DNA of 61,569 bases, from contig JAIXTT010000039.1 of assembly GCA_027483795.1 (NCBI GenBank), forward strand, positions 1 through 61,569, given 5' to 3'. The translations under genes were made by a program, and so were the position numbers. The DNA comes from Hyphomicrobiales bacterium. GTDB lineage: Bacteria; Pseudomonadota; Alphaproteobacteria; Rhizobiales; Beijerinckiaceae. Below the pieces are notes generated by a model. It did not search any database. It saw only the letters and a program-made list of their open reading frames with translations, and had not been told where the DNA came from. This document shows positions 43,291 through 51,164 of this stretch, piece by piece (positions within the stretch are counted from its first letter, which is position 1; every line of letters starts with the position of its first letter).

Positions 43291-43794
43291 ATGAGCACGG
43301 CCGGGTTCGGAAAAGTTCTTCTCGAAACGAGCGGTCGCCTCGCGGCCGAGGGTCTGCCCTCGGCGGGAACCGGGCCCGTCTTTCCCGCCGAAAGGGTGAC
43401 GGCCTTGAGCGAGGCCATGGACGACGCGCGCGCCCGTGCCGATCTCGTCCGCCCCGTCGCGTTCGAAGCGCCCGTGCGGGCGGTGACGGCTCCGGGCGGC
43501 GCCTCTTCGGTCGACTCGCGTCGCGACACGATCCGCGCGCTCGATCTTGCGCCGAATGCCGCTCCCGGGGTCAATCCGGGCGACACGATCCTGTCCGGCC
43601 TCAAGAAGCTGCAGGGCGAGTTCTCGGATCGCCAGTCCGCCCTCGTCCGGGATCTCGACGCACCGTCGACCTCCACGAACGCATTGTTGAAGCTGCAGAT
43701 GGACATGGTCCAGTACACGCTGATGATCGACCTCGCGTCGAAGATCACGGGCAAGATGACCCAAGCGGTCGACTCGCTGACCAAAGGCCAGTGA
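43291..43794 (+). CDS. sctI: Type III inner-rod protein SctI
   Basis: Periplasmic inner-rod (adapter) protein of 167 residues. The conserved part is the C-terminal helix LLKLQMDMVQYTLMIDLASKITGKMTQAVDSLTKGQ, matching the SctI family, whose C-terminus packs like the needle helix. The N-terminal 110 residues are Ala/Pro-rich and longer than in most SctI proteins (about 80-150). ATG 43291 starts it; the stop overlaps sctJ. SctI preceding SctJ is a strong context signal. Confidence 0.88.
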   Translation: MSTAGFGKVLLETSGRLAAEGLPSAGTGPVFPAERVTALSEAMDDARARADLVRPVAFEAPVRAVTAPGGASSVDSRRDTIRALDLAPNAAPGVNPGDTILSGLKKLQGEFSDRQSALVRDLDAPSTSTNALLKLQMDMVQYTLMIDLASKITGKMTQAVDSLTKGQ

Positions 43795-44591
43795 TGGGAT
43801 CGCCGAACTTCGTTCGCCGCGCGGCCGCCGCCGTTTTCGCGCTGGCGCTTCTCGCCGCCTGTGCGAAGCAGGACGTGTATTCCGGCCTGACGGAAGTCGA
43901 GGCGAACGAGATCACCGCGACGCTGCTCAGCAACGGCATCCGCGCGACCAAGACCACGGTCGGCGACAAGGGCAGTTCGGTCTCGGTCGATCCGGATCAG
44001 TTCCTGCTCGCGATCAAGGTTCTGCGCGACGCGGGCCTGCCTCGTCTCAACAAGGACGATCTCGGCACGATCTTCAAGAAGTCGGGGATCACCTCGACGC
44101 CGTTCGAAGAGCGCGTCCGCTTCACTTACGGATTGAGCCAGGAGATCGAAAAGACCATCGGCTCCATCGACGGCGTCGTCGTCGCGCGCGTGCATCTCGT
44201 GCTGCCGGACGCGCCGGAATTCGGCAAGCAGATCCAACCGTCTTCGGCCTCGGTCTTCATCAAGCACCGCGCGGGCATCGACATCGAATATCTCACGCCG
44301 CAGATCCGCCGCCTCGTGTCGAATGCGATCGAGGGGCTGAACTATGCGGCGGTCAACGTGACCACCGTGGAGGCGCAGTCCGCCACGGCGGCCTTCCGCA
44401 CCGATCCGTCGTCGATGCCGATGTCGCGGGACACGCGGTCGGGCCTCGAGCGCTTCCTGTCGGACTGGCGCAACATCGCGCTGTCCATCGTCTTCCTCGC
44501 CGGCATCGGCGCGGGCGGCTGGTTCGGCTATCGGCGGCTGCTCGACCGGACGGGCGCCGGCAAGGAAGCCGACGCCGACGACGGGGCCTGA
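43791..44591 (+). CDS. sctJ: Type III inner-membrane ring lipoprotein SctJ
   Basis: Inner MS-ring lipoprotein of 266 residues. A signal peptide ends in the lipobox LLAAC (Cys24 from the GTG start, Cys23 from the ATG at 43794). The periplasmic part has both SctJ/FliF ring motifs: YSGLTEVEANEITATLLSNGI and RVRFTYGLSQEIEKTIGSIDGVVVARVHLVLP. A C-terminal membrane helix (about 225-245) and short charged tail follow. It overlaps sctI and precedes sctK by 8 bases. Confidence 0.97.
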   Translation: MMGSPNFVRRAAAAVFALALLAACAKQDVYSGLTEVEANEITATLLSNGIRATKTTVGDKGSSVSVDPDQFLLAIKVLRDAGLPRLNKDDLGTIFKKSGITSTPFEERVRFTYGLSQEIEKTIGSIDGVVVARVHLVLPDAPEFGKQIQPSSASVFIKHRAGIDIEYLTPQIRRLVSNAIEGLNYAAVNVTTVEAQSATAAFRTDPSSMPMSRDTRSGLERFLSDWRNIALSIVFLAGIGAGGWFGYRRLLDRTGAGKEADADDGA

Positions 44592-44599
44592 GCTTTCCC

Positions 44600-45331
44600 A
44601 TGGTCGCCGCAGGAACCCGAGGGCAAGTGGCCGCAGCGCAGGCCGATCCCGCGATCGTGGAAGCCTTGGGCGATTTCTTCCGTCGTCCTTCCGCCCGCAT
44701 CGCGCCGGCGGCGGGCGCGGCGTTGCTCGACCTTCTGCCCGAGCGCCCTTCGGACGCCGAGTTCGGTCCGCTCGCCGAGACGATCGACCGTTATGTCTTC
44801 GATTGCCTCGCCGCTCGCCTGCGCCCTCTTTCCGACGCCGATTGGCGTCGCGCCCTCGCGCCCGACCGGGCCGCGCGGCTCGCGGCGGACATCGCGCTGG
44901 CCGAACCCGCGGCGCTGGACGCCTTCGCGATCACGGCGGCCGCCGCGGCGCTTCACGTACCGATCGCCCGGAACGTGACCAAGGCCGCGGTGGAGCGGAT
45001 CCGCAGGATCCTGTCGCGGGAAGCCGCCGAACCGGCGTTCGGGGAGGCGCAGTTCTTCTATCCGGAACTGGCGACGCTCTGCGACGCGGACCGCGTCCTC
45101 GCCGACGCGCTCGACCGGGGAGACGAGGAAGCCCGCGCGTCGCTGGCGGGATTCGGCGCCGCGATCGTGGAAGAGCTCGTCAAGGGCGCGGGTCCGGTCT
45201 GGGTCGCCCTGCTGCATTTCAGGCGTCCGCCCGCGCGCGGCGAGGTACCCGCCTTCTCGATGCAGCCCGTCCATCGCGAAATGCTCTTCAGGATCTGGGA
45301 ACGGAAATGGCCGAACCGGCGGAATATCTGA
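44600..45331 (+). CDS. sctK: Type III sorting-platform adaptor SctK-like
   Basis: A 243-residue soluble protein between sctJ and sctL, the usual place of SctK. It is helical and Ala/Arg-rich without membrane segments. SctK/YscK/MxiK links the SctD cytoplasmic domain to SctQ. Sequence conservation in this family is minimal, so the call rests on position, size (YscK is about 210 residues) and lack of any other feature. It overlaps the sctL start by 25 bases. Confidence 0.65.
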   Translation: MVAAGTRGQVAAAQADPAIVEALGDFFRRPSARIAPAAGAALLDLLPERPSDAEFGPLAETIDRYVFDCLAARLRPLSDADWRRALAPDRAARLAADIALAEPAALDAFAITAAAAALHVPIARNVTKAAVERIRRILSREAAEPAFGEAQFFYPELATLCDADRVLADALDRGDEEARASLAGFGAAIVEELVKGAGPVWVALLHFRRPPARGEVPAFSMQPVHREMLFRIWERKWPNRRNI

Positions 45332-46056
45332 GCGTCGCGGCCTTCGGGATGCGATGGGACGGGCGTCCCCGCATCATCAAGGCGGAAGCCCTTTCGGCCG
45401 TCGAGGCGGCGGCCGCGCTCGTCGCCGCGGCGGAGGCCAAGGCCGCCGGGATCGTTCGGGACGCGGAGAGGGTCCATGCCGAGCGTCGGCGTCAGGGTCT
45501 CGAGGAAGGCCGCGCCGAAGCCGCGCGCGAGGCGCTCGCCCGCTTGGCGGCGGAGACGGCGGCGCTCGACGCGCATTATGCGGCGATCGAGCACGACATG
45601 GGCGAATTGCTCGCGGGCGTGATGCGGCGACTGGCCGGCGAGTTCACCGACGAGGAGAAGATCCTCGTCGCCGTCCAGGGCGCCTTCGCGAAATTCCGCA
45701 AGACGAACTCCGTGCGCATCGGGCTCCATCCGGACGCGATGATCCACAAGGCGCGGATCGAGGCGATGATCCGGGAAGCCGCCCCTTCCCTCCAGTTCCT
45801 CGACATCGTCGAAGAACCGGCGCTCGCGGCCGACGCGGTCCTGATCGAAGCGCCGATCGGCCGAGTCGAAACGAGCCTGTCGCGCGAGATCGAGGCCGCC
45901 GCAGCCGCCCTGACGGGCACCAACCCCGTTCCCGCGACCGGGGAGCCCGCATCCGGCGGGACCGCGACGCTCGACGAGGATGTGCGCCGGCACACGCCGG
46001 CGCCCGCGCCGGACCGGCATGAAGACGACGTGAACGGGATGGATGGAACGCGATGA
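45307..46056 (+). CDS. sctL: Type III ATPase regulator and stator SctL
   Basis: HrpE/YscL/FliH-type protein of 249 residues. It has the basic N-terminal strand region (RIIKAEALSAVEAAAALVAAAEAKAAGIVRDAERVHAERRRQGLEEGRAEAAREAL), a coiled coil to about residue 95, then a C-terminal domain homologous to the F1-delta stator (EEKILVAVQGAFAKFRKTNSVRIGLHPDAM). It tethers the ATPase to the SctQ ring. A disordered Pro-rich tail of 35 residues ends it. ATG 45307 lies inside sctK; longer frames upstream are rejected. Confidence 0.9.
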   Translation: MAEPAEYLSVAAFGMRWDGRPRIIKAEALSAVEAAAALVAAAEAKAAGIVRDAERVHAERRRQGLEEGRAEAAREALARLAAETAALDAHYAAIEHDMGELLAGVMRRLAGEFTDEEKILVAVQGAFAKFRKTNSVRIGLHPDAMIHKARIEAMIREAAPSLQFLDIVEEPALAADAVLIEAPIGRVETSLSREIEAAAAALTGTNPVPATGEPASGGTATLDEDVRRHTPAPAPDRHEDDVNGMDGTR

Positions 46057-46565
46057 CCGAAGGCAAACGACCCGAGTTCCTGCCGCAGCTGCTGGCCTTC
46101 CTCGCCGAACGTCGTTTCTTTCCCGATGTCGGCGCATTGGACGGGCCCGTGTTCTTCACGGTCGAGCGGGACGGCCTTTCCTATTCGGTGAGCTGCCGAT
46201 CCACGGGCCGCGGCGGCCGGACGACCGTCTATGAAATCCGTCGTCTCCTCGCCTTCGGGAAGTCCGCGGGCGATGTGGATCTGCGGTCCTGGATGCATCT
46301 CATCCGCGTCTTCGCGACGCTGAACGCACCCTTCGCGCTGATCTTCGACGAGACCGGACGGCCCTGCCTCTCCTGCACGGGCCTTCATCAGAGCGGCGCG
46401 GTCTTCGACTTCACGGCGCTTCACGAGCGCTTCGAAGAATGCGCCCGGGAGGCGGAGGCCGCGATCGAGCGGACGGCGGCCCTGCGCCCGACCCTCGAAG
46501 AGATCGAAGCCATGCTCGTCCTGATCAGAAACCCCGAAGCGGCGGAGGCCGGCGATGCGCTTTGA
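46053..46565 (+). CDS. Type III chaperone-like protein A1 (cassette 1)
   Basis: A 170-residue protein opening the first effector cassette, coupled to sctL by a four-base overlap. It has an alternating strand/helix chaperone-like pattern. Its residues 80-160 (RVFATLNAPFALIFDETG..., then a long C-terminal helix) align in order with the product of the gene at 53655, which opens cassette 2. The two are therefore paralogs. It resembles class I type III chaperones or YbjN-like folds; the client is probably the large product encoded two genes on. Confidence 0.6.
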   Translation: MTEGKRPEFLPQLLAFLAERRFFPDVGALDGPVFFTVERDGLSYSVSCRSTGRGGRTTVYEIRRLLAFGKSAGDVDLRSWMHLIRVFATLNAPFALIFDETGRPCLSCTGLHQSGAVFDFTALHERFEECAREAEAAIERTAALRPTLEEIEAMLVLIRNPEAAEAGDAL

Positions 46566-47076
46566 AGCCGACGTGCTGTTCAAGGAACTCGCGGAACTCG
46601 GGCTCTCGCCCCTGGCCCCGGCACAACCCTTTGCCGGCGTCGAAGTGATCCGCGCCGAGCTGGTTCCCGGACTTCCCTGCTTGTTCAGGCTCTCCGAGCC
46701 CTCGACCGTGATCTTCGATCTCGCCTGCGTCGTCACGGTGCCCGTCCGGACGGACGAGCGCCTCGCGGAGATCGAACGCATCACGATGATGCTCGACGAT
46801 CTCGTGACGCCGTGCCGCATCGTCGCGGCCGACGGCGAACTCGGCCTGTCCGTGCACGGCTCATGGGGCGATGCCGAAGGCTTGGTCGAGCTCGCGCTCG
46901 AATCCGTCCTCCTGCTGCGGCGGCTCTCGATCGCCGTGCTTGCGCCTCTCGTCGCGCTCACCGAAGGACGATCCTCGGAAGAGGAAACGTTCAAGACGAT
47001 CCTCGAAGGACTGCGCTCCGACCCGACGGCCACGCCCGGGAACGCGGTCACCTCCAAGGAGGCTTCCGATGTCTGA
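46555..47076 (+). CDS. Type III chaperone-like protein B1 (cassette 1)
   Basis: A 173-residue protein overlapping A1 and the following effector-like gene. Strand-rich first half, then DGELGLSVHGSWGDAEGLVELALESVLLLRRLSIAVLAPLVAL, which aligns directly with DELGFSVHGGCREADLEALALEFVLIGRRACAFVLAPLAAW in the product at 54166. The shared (E/D)LG(L/F)SVHG motif is the best marker of this pair. Likely class I chaperone, cytoplasmic. Confidence 0.62.
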   Translation: MRFEADVLFKELAELGLSPLAPAQPFAGVEVIRAELVPGLPCLFRLSEPSTVIFDLACVVTVPVRTDERLAEIERITMMLDDLVTPCRIVAADGELGLSVHGSWGDAEGLVELALESVLLLRRLSIAVLAPLVALTEGRSSEEETFKTILEGLRSDPTATPGNAVTSKEASDV

Positions 47077-48736
47077 TTCCTTCTCCGTCATGCGGCCCGC
47101 GTCGGGTTCCGTCGCCGGAACCATGGCCCGCTCCGACAGCATGATCGGCCAAAGGCCGACGGCGTCTTCGCGGCAGAGCGTCGCTCCCCAAGGGCCGCAG
47201 AACCGCAGCCTGACCTCGACATCCGTGTCGGCGAAACTCAATGCCGTCTATGAATTCGCTCAGATCGGCGGCGCGAGCATCGAGGCGGGAGCATTCGCCG
47301 CCTCCATGGTCTCCGCGGTGCTCGGGGCCGAGCAGATCGGCAAGGCCGCAGAAGCCGCGGAGATCGCCGGCAATGTCGCCACCGCGGCGAGCGGCATCGC
47401 CACCGCGGCGAGCCTCATCGATCTCGGGCGCAACATCAGGGCGGACTTGAAGGCGAGTGCCGGCCGCAGCGATCTCGATTCTGCACTTGAGGCCTATGAC
47501 GCCGGCGCGTCCGACGCGTCGGATGCGTCCTTCGAGCGGGCACGGGCACTGGTCGAGCAGTATGGTCCGGCCGTCCTCGACGGTCGCAAGGATGCCGCCG
47601 TCGCGCGGCTCATCGACATCAAGAAGGCCACGCTCGCGGCGACGACGACGGCCGTCGGCACGGTGGAATGGGCGGGAGCCACCGTCGCTCCCGGCTTCGG
47701 GATCGCCAATATGGCGCTCCGCACGGCCGATTCTCTCTGGAAGGTCGGGACCGGCGCTTCGGCGATCTCCACGCTGCGCGCCGCAGTCAAGAGTTCGAAC
47801 AACCACCCGGTGCTTCTGGCCCTCGCCAAGCATACCGAGACGCAGCGGGTGGCGAAGGGGCGCATCGATCTCGCCACCGCGGCGCTTACGGGCGCCGGGA
47901 TGGGCCTGCAGATCGCCGCCGCCGTTGCGGGCGGCCCGCTCGCCCTCGGTCTCGCGGGCGGGGTGACCGGCGCCGCGGTCGCCTTCGGAGGCGTGGCTCT
48001 CACGGGCAAGGTTCTCAAGGAAGGGTTCGCGCTCAATCGGGAGAGAAATGCGGCGGAGGCCGACTTCAAATCGCTCGTTCCGACCGACCGCGAAGGCGTC
48101 GAGGCGATGTACCGGAACGGCAGCCTGGCGGAACTCGCCGCTCTGGACATGCTGCGGAACGGCTCGCCCGAGGACAAGAACGCCGTGGCGAGCTTTCTGA
48201 AGACCTTCGGCCTGAGCGACAAGGTGATCTTCGGCCTGTCGGTGATGAAGCACGACGACGCGCTCGGTCTTCTGCGCAAGAAGCTGTATCGTGATGCCGT
48301 GGACACCAAGGCCGCCAACAAGGACAAGTCGGCCTTCCGCGTGTTCACCAGCCGCCTGAAGAGCATCGGACAAATCTTCTACAAGAGGTCCGAAAAGTCC
48401 TTCTCGCTGGAAACGGCGCTGAAGAGGTTCGACCCGCCGCGCTTCGCCCTCGAGTCGTTGGCCCGACCCCGCGGAAGCTCCGTCGCAAGCAATCCGCCGC
48501 AGCAGCAGGAGCAGCAGCAGGAGGAAGTGAATGTCGACTTCCGGCTGTCGGTGACCGAATGGATCAATGAACTCGGCGGAGACGGTCGCTCCTCCGTTCG
48601 TCCGACCTCGGTCCGGTTGAGCGCGGGTGCACGGGAGGATGACGAGCGCCTCGGCGGCGCGTCGCTGCGCAAGCGCATTTCGCTGCGTTTCCAAGCCGAC
48701 ATCGCTCAGGCGGATCTGCGGCGCGCGACCGCCTGA
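47069..48736 (+). CDS. Putative membrane-active type III effector or translocator E1
   Basis: A 555-residue protein, probably exported. The Ser/Ala-rich polar N-terminus (1-55) looks like a secretion signal and chaperone-binding region. Hydrophobic, Ala/Gly-rich stretches lie at about 67-120 and 264-315 (ALTGAGMGLQIAAAVAGGPLALGLAGGVTGAAVAFGGVALTG). Residues 343-411 (MYRNGSLAELAALDML...LRKKLYRDAV) align with residues 373-455 of the product at 54645. The C-terminus has a Gln-rich run (PPQQQEQQQEE). Its gene is coupled to chaperone B1. Host-membrane insertion is inferred. Confidence 0.6.
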   Translation: MSDSFSVMRPASGSVAGTMARSDSMIGQRPTASSRQSVAPQGPQNRSLTSTSVSAKLNAVYEFAQIGGASIEAGAFAASMVSAVLGAEQIGKAAEAAEIAGNVATAASGIATAASLIDLGRNIRADLKASAGRSDLDSALEAYDAGASDASDASFERARALVEQYGPAVLDGRKDAAVARLIDIKKATLAATTTAVGTVEWAGATVAPGFGIANMALRTADSLWKVGTGASAISTLRAAVKSSNNHPVLLALAKHTETQRVAKGRIDLATAALTGAGMGLQIAAAVAGGPLALGLAGGVTGAAVAFGGVALTGKVLKEGFALNRERNAAEADFKSLVPTDREGVEAMYRNGSLAELAALDMLRNGSPEDKNAVASFLKTFGLSDKVIFGLSVMKHDDALGLLRKKLYRDAVDTKAANKDKSAFRVFTSRLKSIGQIFYKRSEKSFSLETALKRFDPPRFALESLARPRGSSVASNPPQQQEQQQEEVNVDFRLSVTEWINELGGDGRSSVRPTSVRLSAGAREDDERLGGASLRKRISLRFQADIAQADLRRATA

Positions 48737-48752
48737 CGCCCGCGCGCCTCGG

Positions 48753-49205
48753 TCAGCTCTTCAGGATGACTTCGCCGCCGACCGGCGCGGCGGGCCTCGC
48801 GGCGACGTTCATCGCCTTGAGGCGATCCTGCAGCGTCTGGGCGACGTCGACCAGATTGTTGACCAGCGAGGACAGGGCCGCGGCGTCGATCGACGCACCG
48901 TTGATCCGATAGCTGAGGATCACCATCCGCGAATTCTCGTCATAACCGAGCGCGGCGCCGCGGGTCTCGAGTCCGTAGGCGTTCAACTTCATGCAGCGCA
49001 TGAGCAGTTCGGCGGGATCGGACGCTTCCGCAAGGTTGACGATGTCGATCGAGACGAAGACGTCCTCGCTCGCCTTGGGGGCTTCCACCACCACGTCGAA
49101 ACGGCCGAGGAAGTTGAAACCGCACATACGACGGCCGGGATCGTAGAGATCGTCGGGAAGACCCGCGATCTCCATCCATTCGCGAACGACGTCTGCGGAC
49201 GGCAT
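48753..49205 (-). CDS. Class I type III chaperone C1, CesT-like (inverted)
   Basis: A 150-residue CesT-like chaperone. The order is an N-terminal helix (VVREWMEIAGLP), strands (FDVVVEAPKASEDVFVSIDIVNLAE), an MKLNAYGLETRGAALGYDENSRMVILSYRI segment and a last helix. It aligns throughout with the product at 56509 (IREWMQAEGLP, MNAYAVETRGGAIGFDARREKLVLTARI). In cassette 2 that gene follows the effector on the same strand; here it is inverted and faces the effector gene tail to tail, 16 bases apart. Confidence 0.72.
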   Translation of the reverse strand: MPSADVVREWMEIAGLPDDLYDPGRRMCGFNFLGRFDVVVEAPKASEDVFVSIDIVNLAEASDPAELLMRCMKLNAYGLETRGAALGYDENSRMVILSYRINGASIDAAALSSLVNNLVDVAQTLQDRLKAMNVAARPAAPVGGEVILKS

Positions 49206-49287
49206 GCTTATCCTCCCAAGTGATCGGCACTCGGACCGGGCTGAACCCGGCCCGTCGACATATGCTTTTCGTCGGACGCCGGAACGT

Positions 49288-49605
49288 TCAGCGGCAGACG
49301 CGGCGGTCCCAACCGTCGGGCTGACGCTCGAAGCGGCAGACCTGCGGCTTGGGCGCGGGCTTCGACGCCTCCACGGCCCTCACCATGGAGTTTCCGAGGC
49401 TCTGCATCGCACGCGCGCGATCGGCCGACTCCTGACGGATCCGGCGATCGTCGAGGATGGAGCGACGGCACTCGACATACTGCGGCGAACCGCGCTGCAG
49501 ACCGTAGCCCAAGCAGATCTGATCGTCTTCGTTGGCTTGCTCTTGGGCGGAAACGCAACCCTGCAGCACCAGCGCGGCGGCCGCGACCATCACGATCTTC
49601 ATCAT
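49288..49605 (-). CDS. Small lipoprotein
   Basis: A 105-residue protein with a signal peptide ending in the lipobox VLQGC (Cys17). The mature part is polar with five further cysteines, and the C-terminus CRFERQPDGWDRRVC could form a disulfide. It follows the porin gene on the minus strand by 52 bases. A role as secretin pilotin is possible because an injectisome secretin needs one, but nothing specific shows this. Confidence 0.65.
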   Translation of the reverse strand: MMKIVMVAAAALVLQGCVSAQEQANEDDQICLGYGLQRGSPQYVECRRSILDDRRIRQESADRARAMQSLGNSMVRAVEASKPAPKPQVCRFERQPDGWDRRVCR

Positions 49606-49657
49606 CTTTCGAAAGTCCTCTTCGTCGGAAGAAAGGAAGCGCTGCGCGAACGGCGGA

Positions 49658-50416
49658 TCACGGACGGCGAATGTCGCCGAACGAGTAGGTCAGGCCGATG
49701 CGGAGCGCATGAATGCGTTCCTGCGACCGTGCCGCATCCAAAGAGTCGGTTTCGTTGCCGGTCGATGCGAGGATCACTGCGGGATAGTTGTTACGCCCGA
49801 GGTCGAAGTAGCGATAATCGCCCCGCACGGACCAGCGCTTGTCGAGCGCATATTCGACGCCCGCTCCGACGACCCAGCCCATTCGGTTCTCGTTGAAGCG
49901 AAATCCGCCGCCGCCGTCTTCGGTGCCCTTGTAGCGCATTCCTGCAAAGGCGAGACCCGCGGTGGCGTAGACCAAGGTGTTGCCGACGGCATAACCGACG
50001 CGAGGACCGACGGCGCCCAACCAAACGACATGCGAACGCAGGGTTGCGGCGTCCGCGTCGGCCGGGTCGGCCGAGTCGCCGCTGTCCGTAAGGGAGCCCC
50101 GAATGCCCGTGGCGCTGATGTCCGCCTCGACACCGAGCAGCCAGGAATTCACGGCGTAATTGTAGCCGAAATGGACGCCGCCGGAGAAACCGCGACCGTT
50201 CCAATCGATGCTCGAAGAGTCGTCAAGATCCGTCCACTTGCTGGTCCCGAAGCCGTATCCGGTCTGCGCGCCCGCATAGAAACCCGACCAGCGCTCGGCA
50301 CCTTTCGGGGCGACGATCGGCTTCGCGACCGGCTTGCCGGACACGCGTTCCGTGGCCGAGGCCGGCAACATCAGCGCAAGCGCGACGCACGAAGACACCA
50401 TCAGAGACTTGATCAT
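49658..50416 (-). CDS. Omp25/OmpA-like outer-membrane beta-barrel protein
   Basis: A 252-residue outer-membrane protein with a Sec signal peptide (about 1-21, ending ASA). WSGFYAGAQTGYGFG opens an eight-stranded barrel of the Omp25/Omp31 group of Rhizobiales, with YNYAVNSWLLGVEADISATGI, then VGPRVGYAVGNTLVYATAGLAFA and the terminal LRIGLTYSF. ATG 50416 gives the signal peptide; a longer frame upstream is rejected. Such proteins face the environment or host and may tune vesicles; no link to the injectisome is proven. Confidence 0.85.
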   Translation of the reverse strand: MIKSLMVSSCVALALMLPASATERVSGKPVAKPIVAPKGAERWSGFYAGAQTGYGFGTSKWTDLDDSSSIDWNGRGFSGGVHFGYNYAVNSWLLGVEADISATGIRGSLTDSGDSADPADADAATLRSHVVWLGAVGPRVGYAVGNTLVYATAGLAFAGMRYKGTEDGGGGFRFNENRMGWVVGAGVEYALDKRWSVRGDYRYFDLGRNNYPAVILASTGNETDSLDAARSQERIHALRIGLTYSFGDIRRP

Positions 50417-50585
50417 CGAGCACCTTGTTCCGTGAGTTCCGGCGTCTCGTCGCCGAAACGGAAATCTTTCACCGGAATTGATATGGTCCGGTCTCGGACC
50501 GTTCAAGTCATTTGTTCCCGTCACGACGATCCGACATGCCGCGCAGCGGATTCCGACTTCGGTCGACTGTCGAAGCATGTGGAAA

Positions 50586-50611
50586 AACATGCCCGGCGTC
50601 TTCGCCGGGTC
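50586..50611 (-). terminator. Terminator after the chaperone/effector pair
   Basis: Stem CCCGGCG-TCTT-CGCCGGG. On the minus strand it is followed after CAT by GTTTTTCC. It lies just downstream of the minus-strand chaperone gene at 50613 and fits a Rho-independent terminator. Confidence 0.7.
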
Positions 50612-50612
50612 T

Positions 50613-51101
50613 TCAACCGCGCAGGATGCTGACGTCCGACGTGAATTCCGAGACGGCTTCCGCCGCGGCTTCGAGCAGGATGCCGGGAATTTCGCAGCGC
50701 GCGAGGGAGAGACCCGTTTCGGCGGCCGCCCGGGCCGCGAGGGCGATCGTGGCGATCTCCTGATCGGAGGCCGGAAGACGCCGCTTGAAGACGAGCGCGG
50801 AGGAGAGCGGATTCACCGAGAACAGGTCGGTGTCGGCCGCGACATGGTTGAGCTGCAGCGCGATCGTCATCGCTTCGCCGCGCCGTCCGGCATCGACCAC
50901 GGCATCGCTCCGGACCACGAAATCACCCGACGCCTCGTCATGCTCGACGCTCAGGGTGACGCCGGGCGCGATCTCGCTCTCGATGAGGAACCCGGACGCC
51001 GGCGTATCCGGATCCGATCCGGCGAAGGCCGGGTCGATCCCCAATCCCGCGATGTCGAGGGCGAGGAGAACCTTGATCAGGGGCGAGGTTTCCGAGTTCA
51101 T
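50613..51101 (-). CDS. Class I chaperone-like protein beside a putative effector
   Basis: A 162-residue protein of chaperone character: helix (SPLIKVLLALDIAGLG), strands (GVTLSVEHDEASGDFVVRSDAVVD), a second strand pair (DLFSVNPLSSALVFKRRLPA) and a long last helix (QEIATIALAARAAAETGLSLA). It follows the 394-residue effector-like gene by 63 bases on the same strand. It resembles CesT-type proteins in pattern only. A short GC-rich hairpin (51128-51151) separates the two genes and may adjust their relative expression. Confidence 0.58.
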   Translation of the reverse strand: MNSETSPLIKVLLALDIAGLGIDPAFAGSDPDTPASGFLIESEIAPGVTLSVEHDEASGDFVVRSDAVVDAGRRGEAMTIALQLNHVAADTDLFSVNPLSSALVFKRRLPASDQEIATIALAARAAAETGLSLARCEIPGILLEAAAEAVSEFTSDVSILRG

Positions 51102-51127
51102 CGAGCGCTTTCCGAGATGAAGAGAGA

Positions 51128-51151
51128 CGGCGGAGGGCTTCCCCTCCGCCG
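51128..51151. promoter_or_regulatory. Intergenic hairpin within the chaperone/effector pair
   Basis: Perfect 10-base stem CGGCGGAGGG-CTTC-CCCTCCGCCG between two co-directional minus-strand genes. No T run follows on the minus strand (TCTCTCTTC), so partial termination or transcript protection is more likely than full termination. Confidence 0.45.
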
Positions 51152-51164
51152 CGAAGGAGCGACG

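Noticed and set aside
49232-49252. Terminator between chaperone C1 and the lipoprotein gene
   Set aside because: A short GGGC/GCCC hairpin is present, but there is no T run on the relevant strand.
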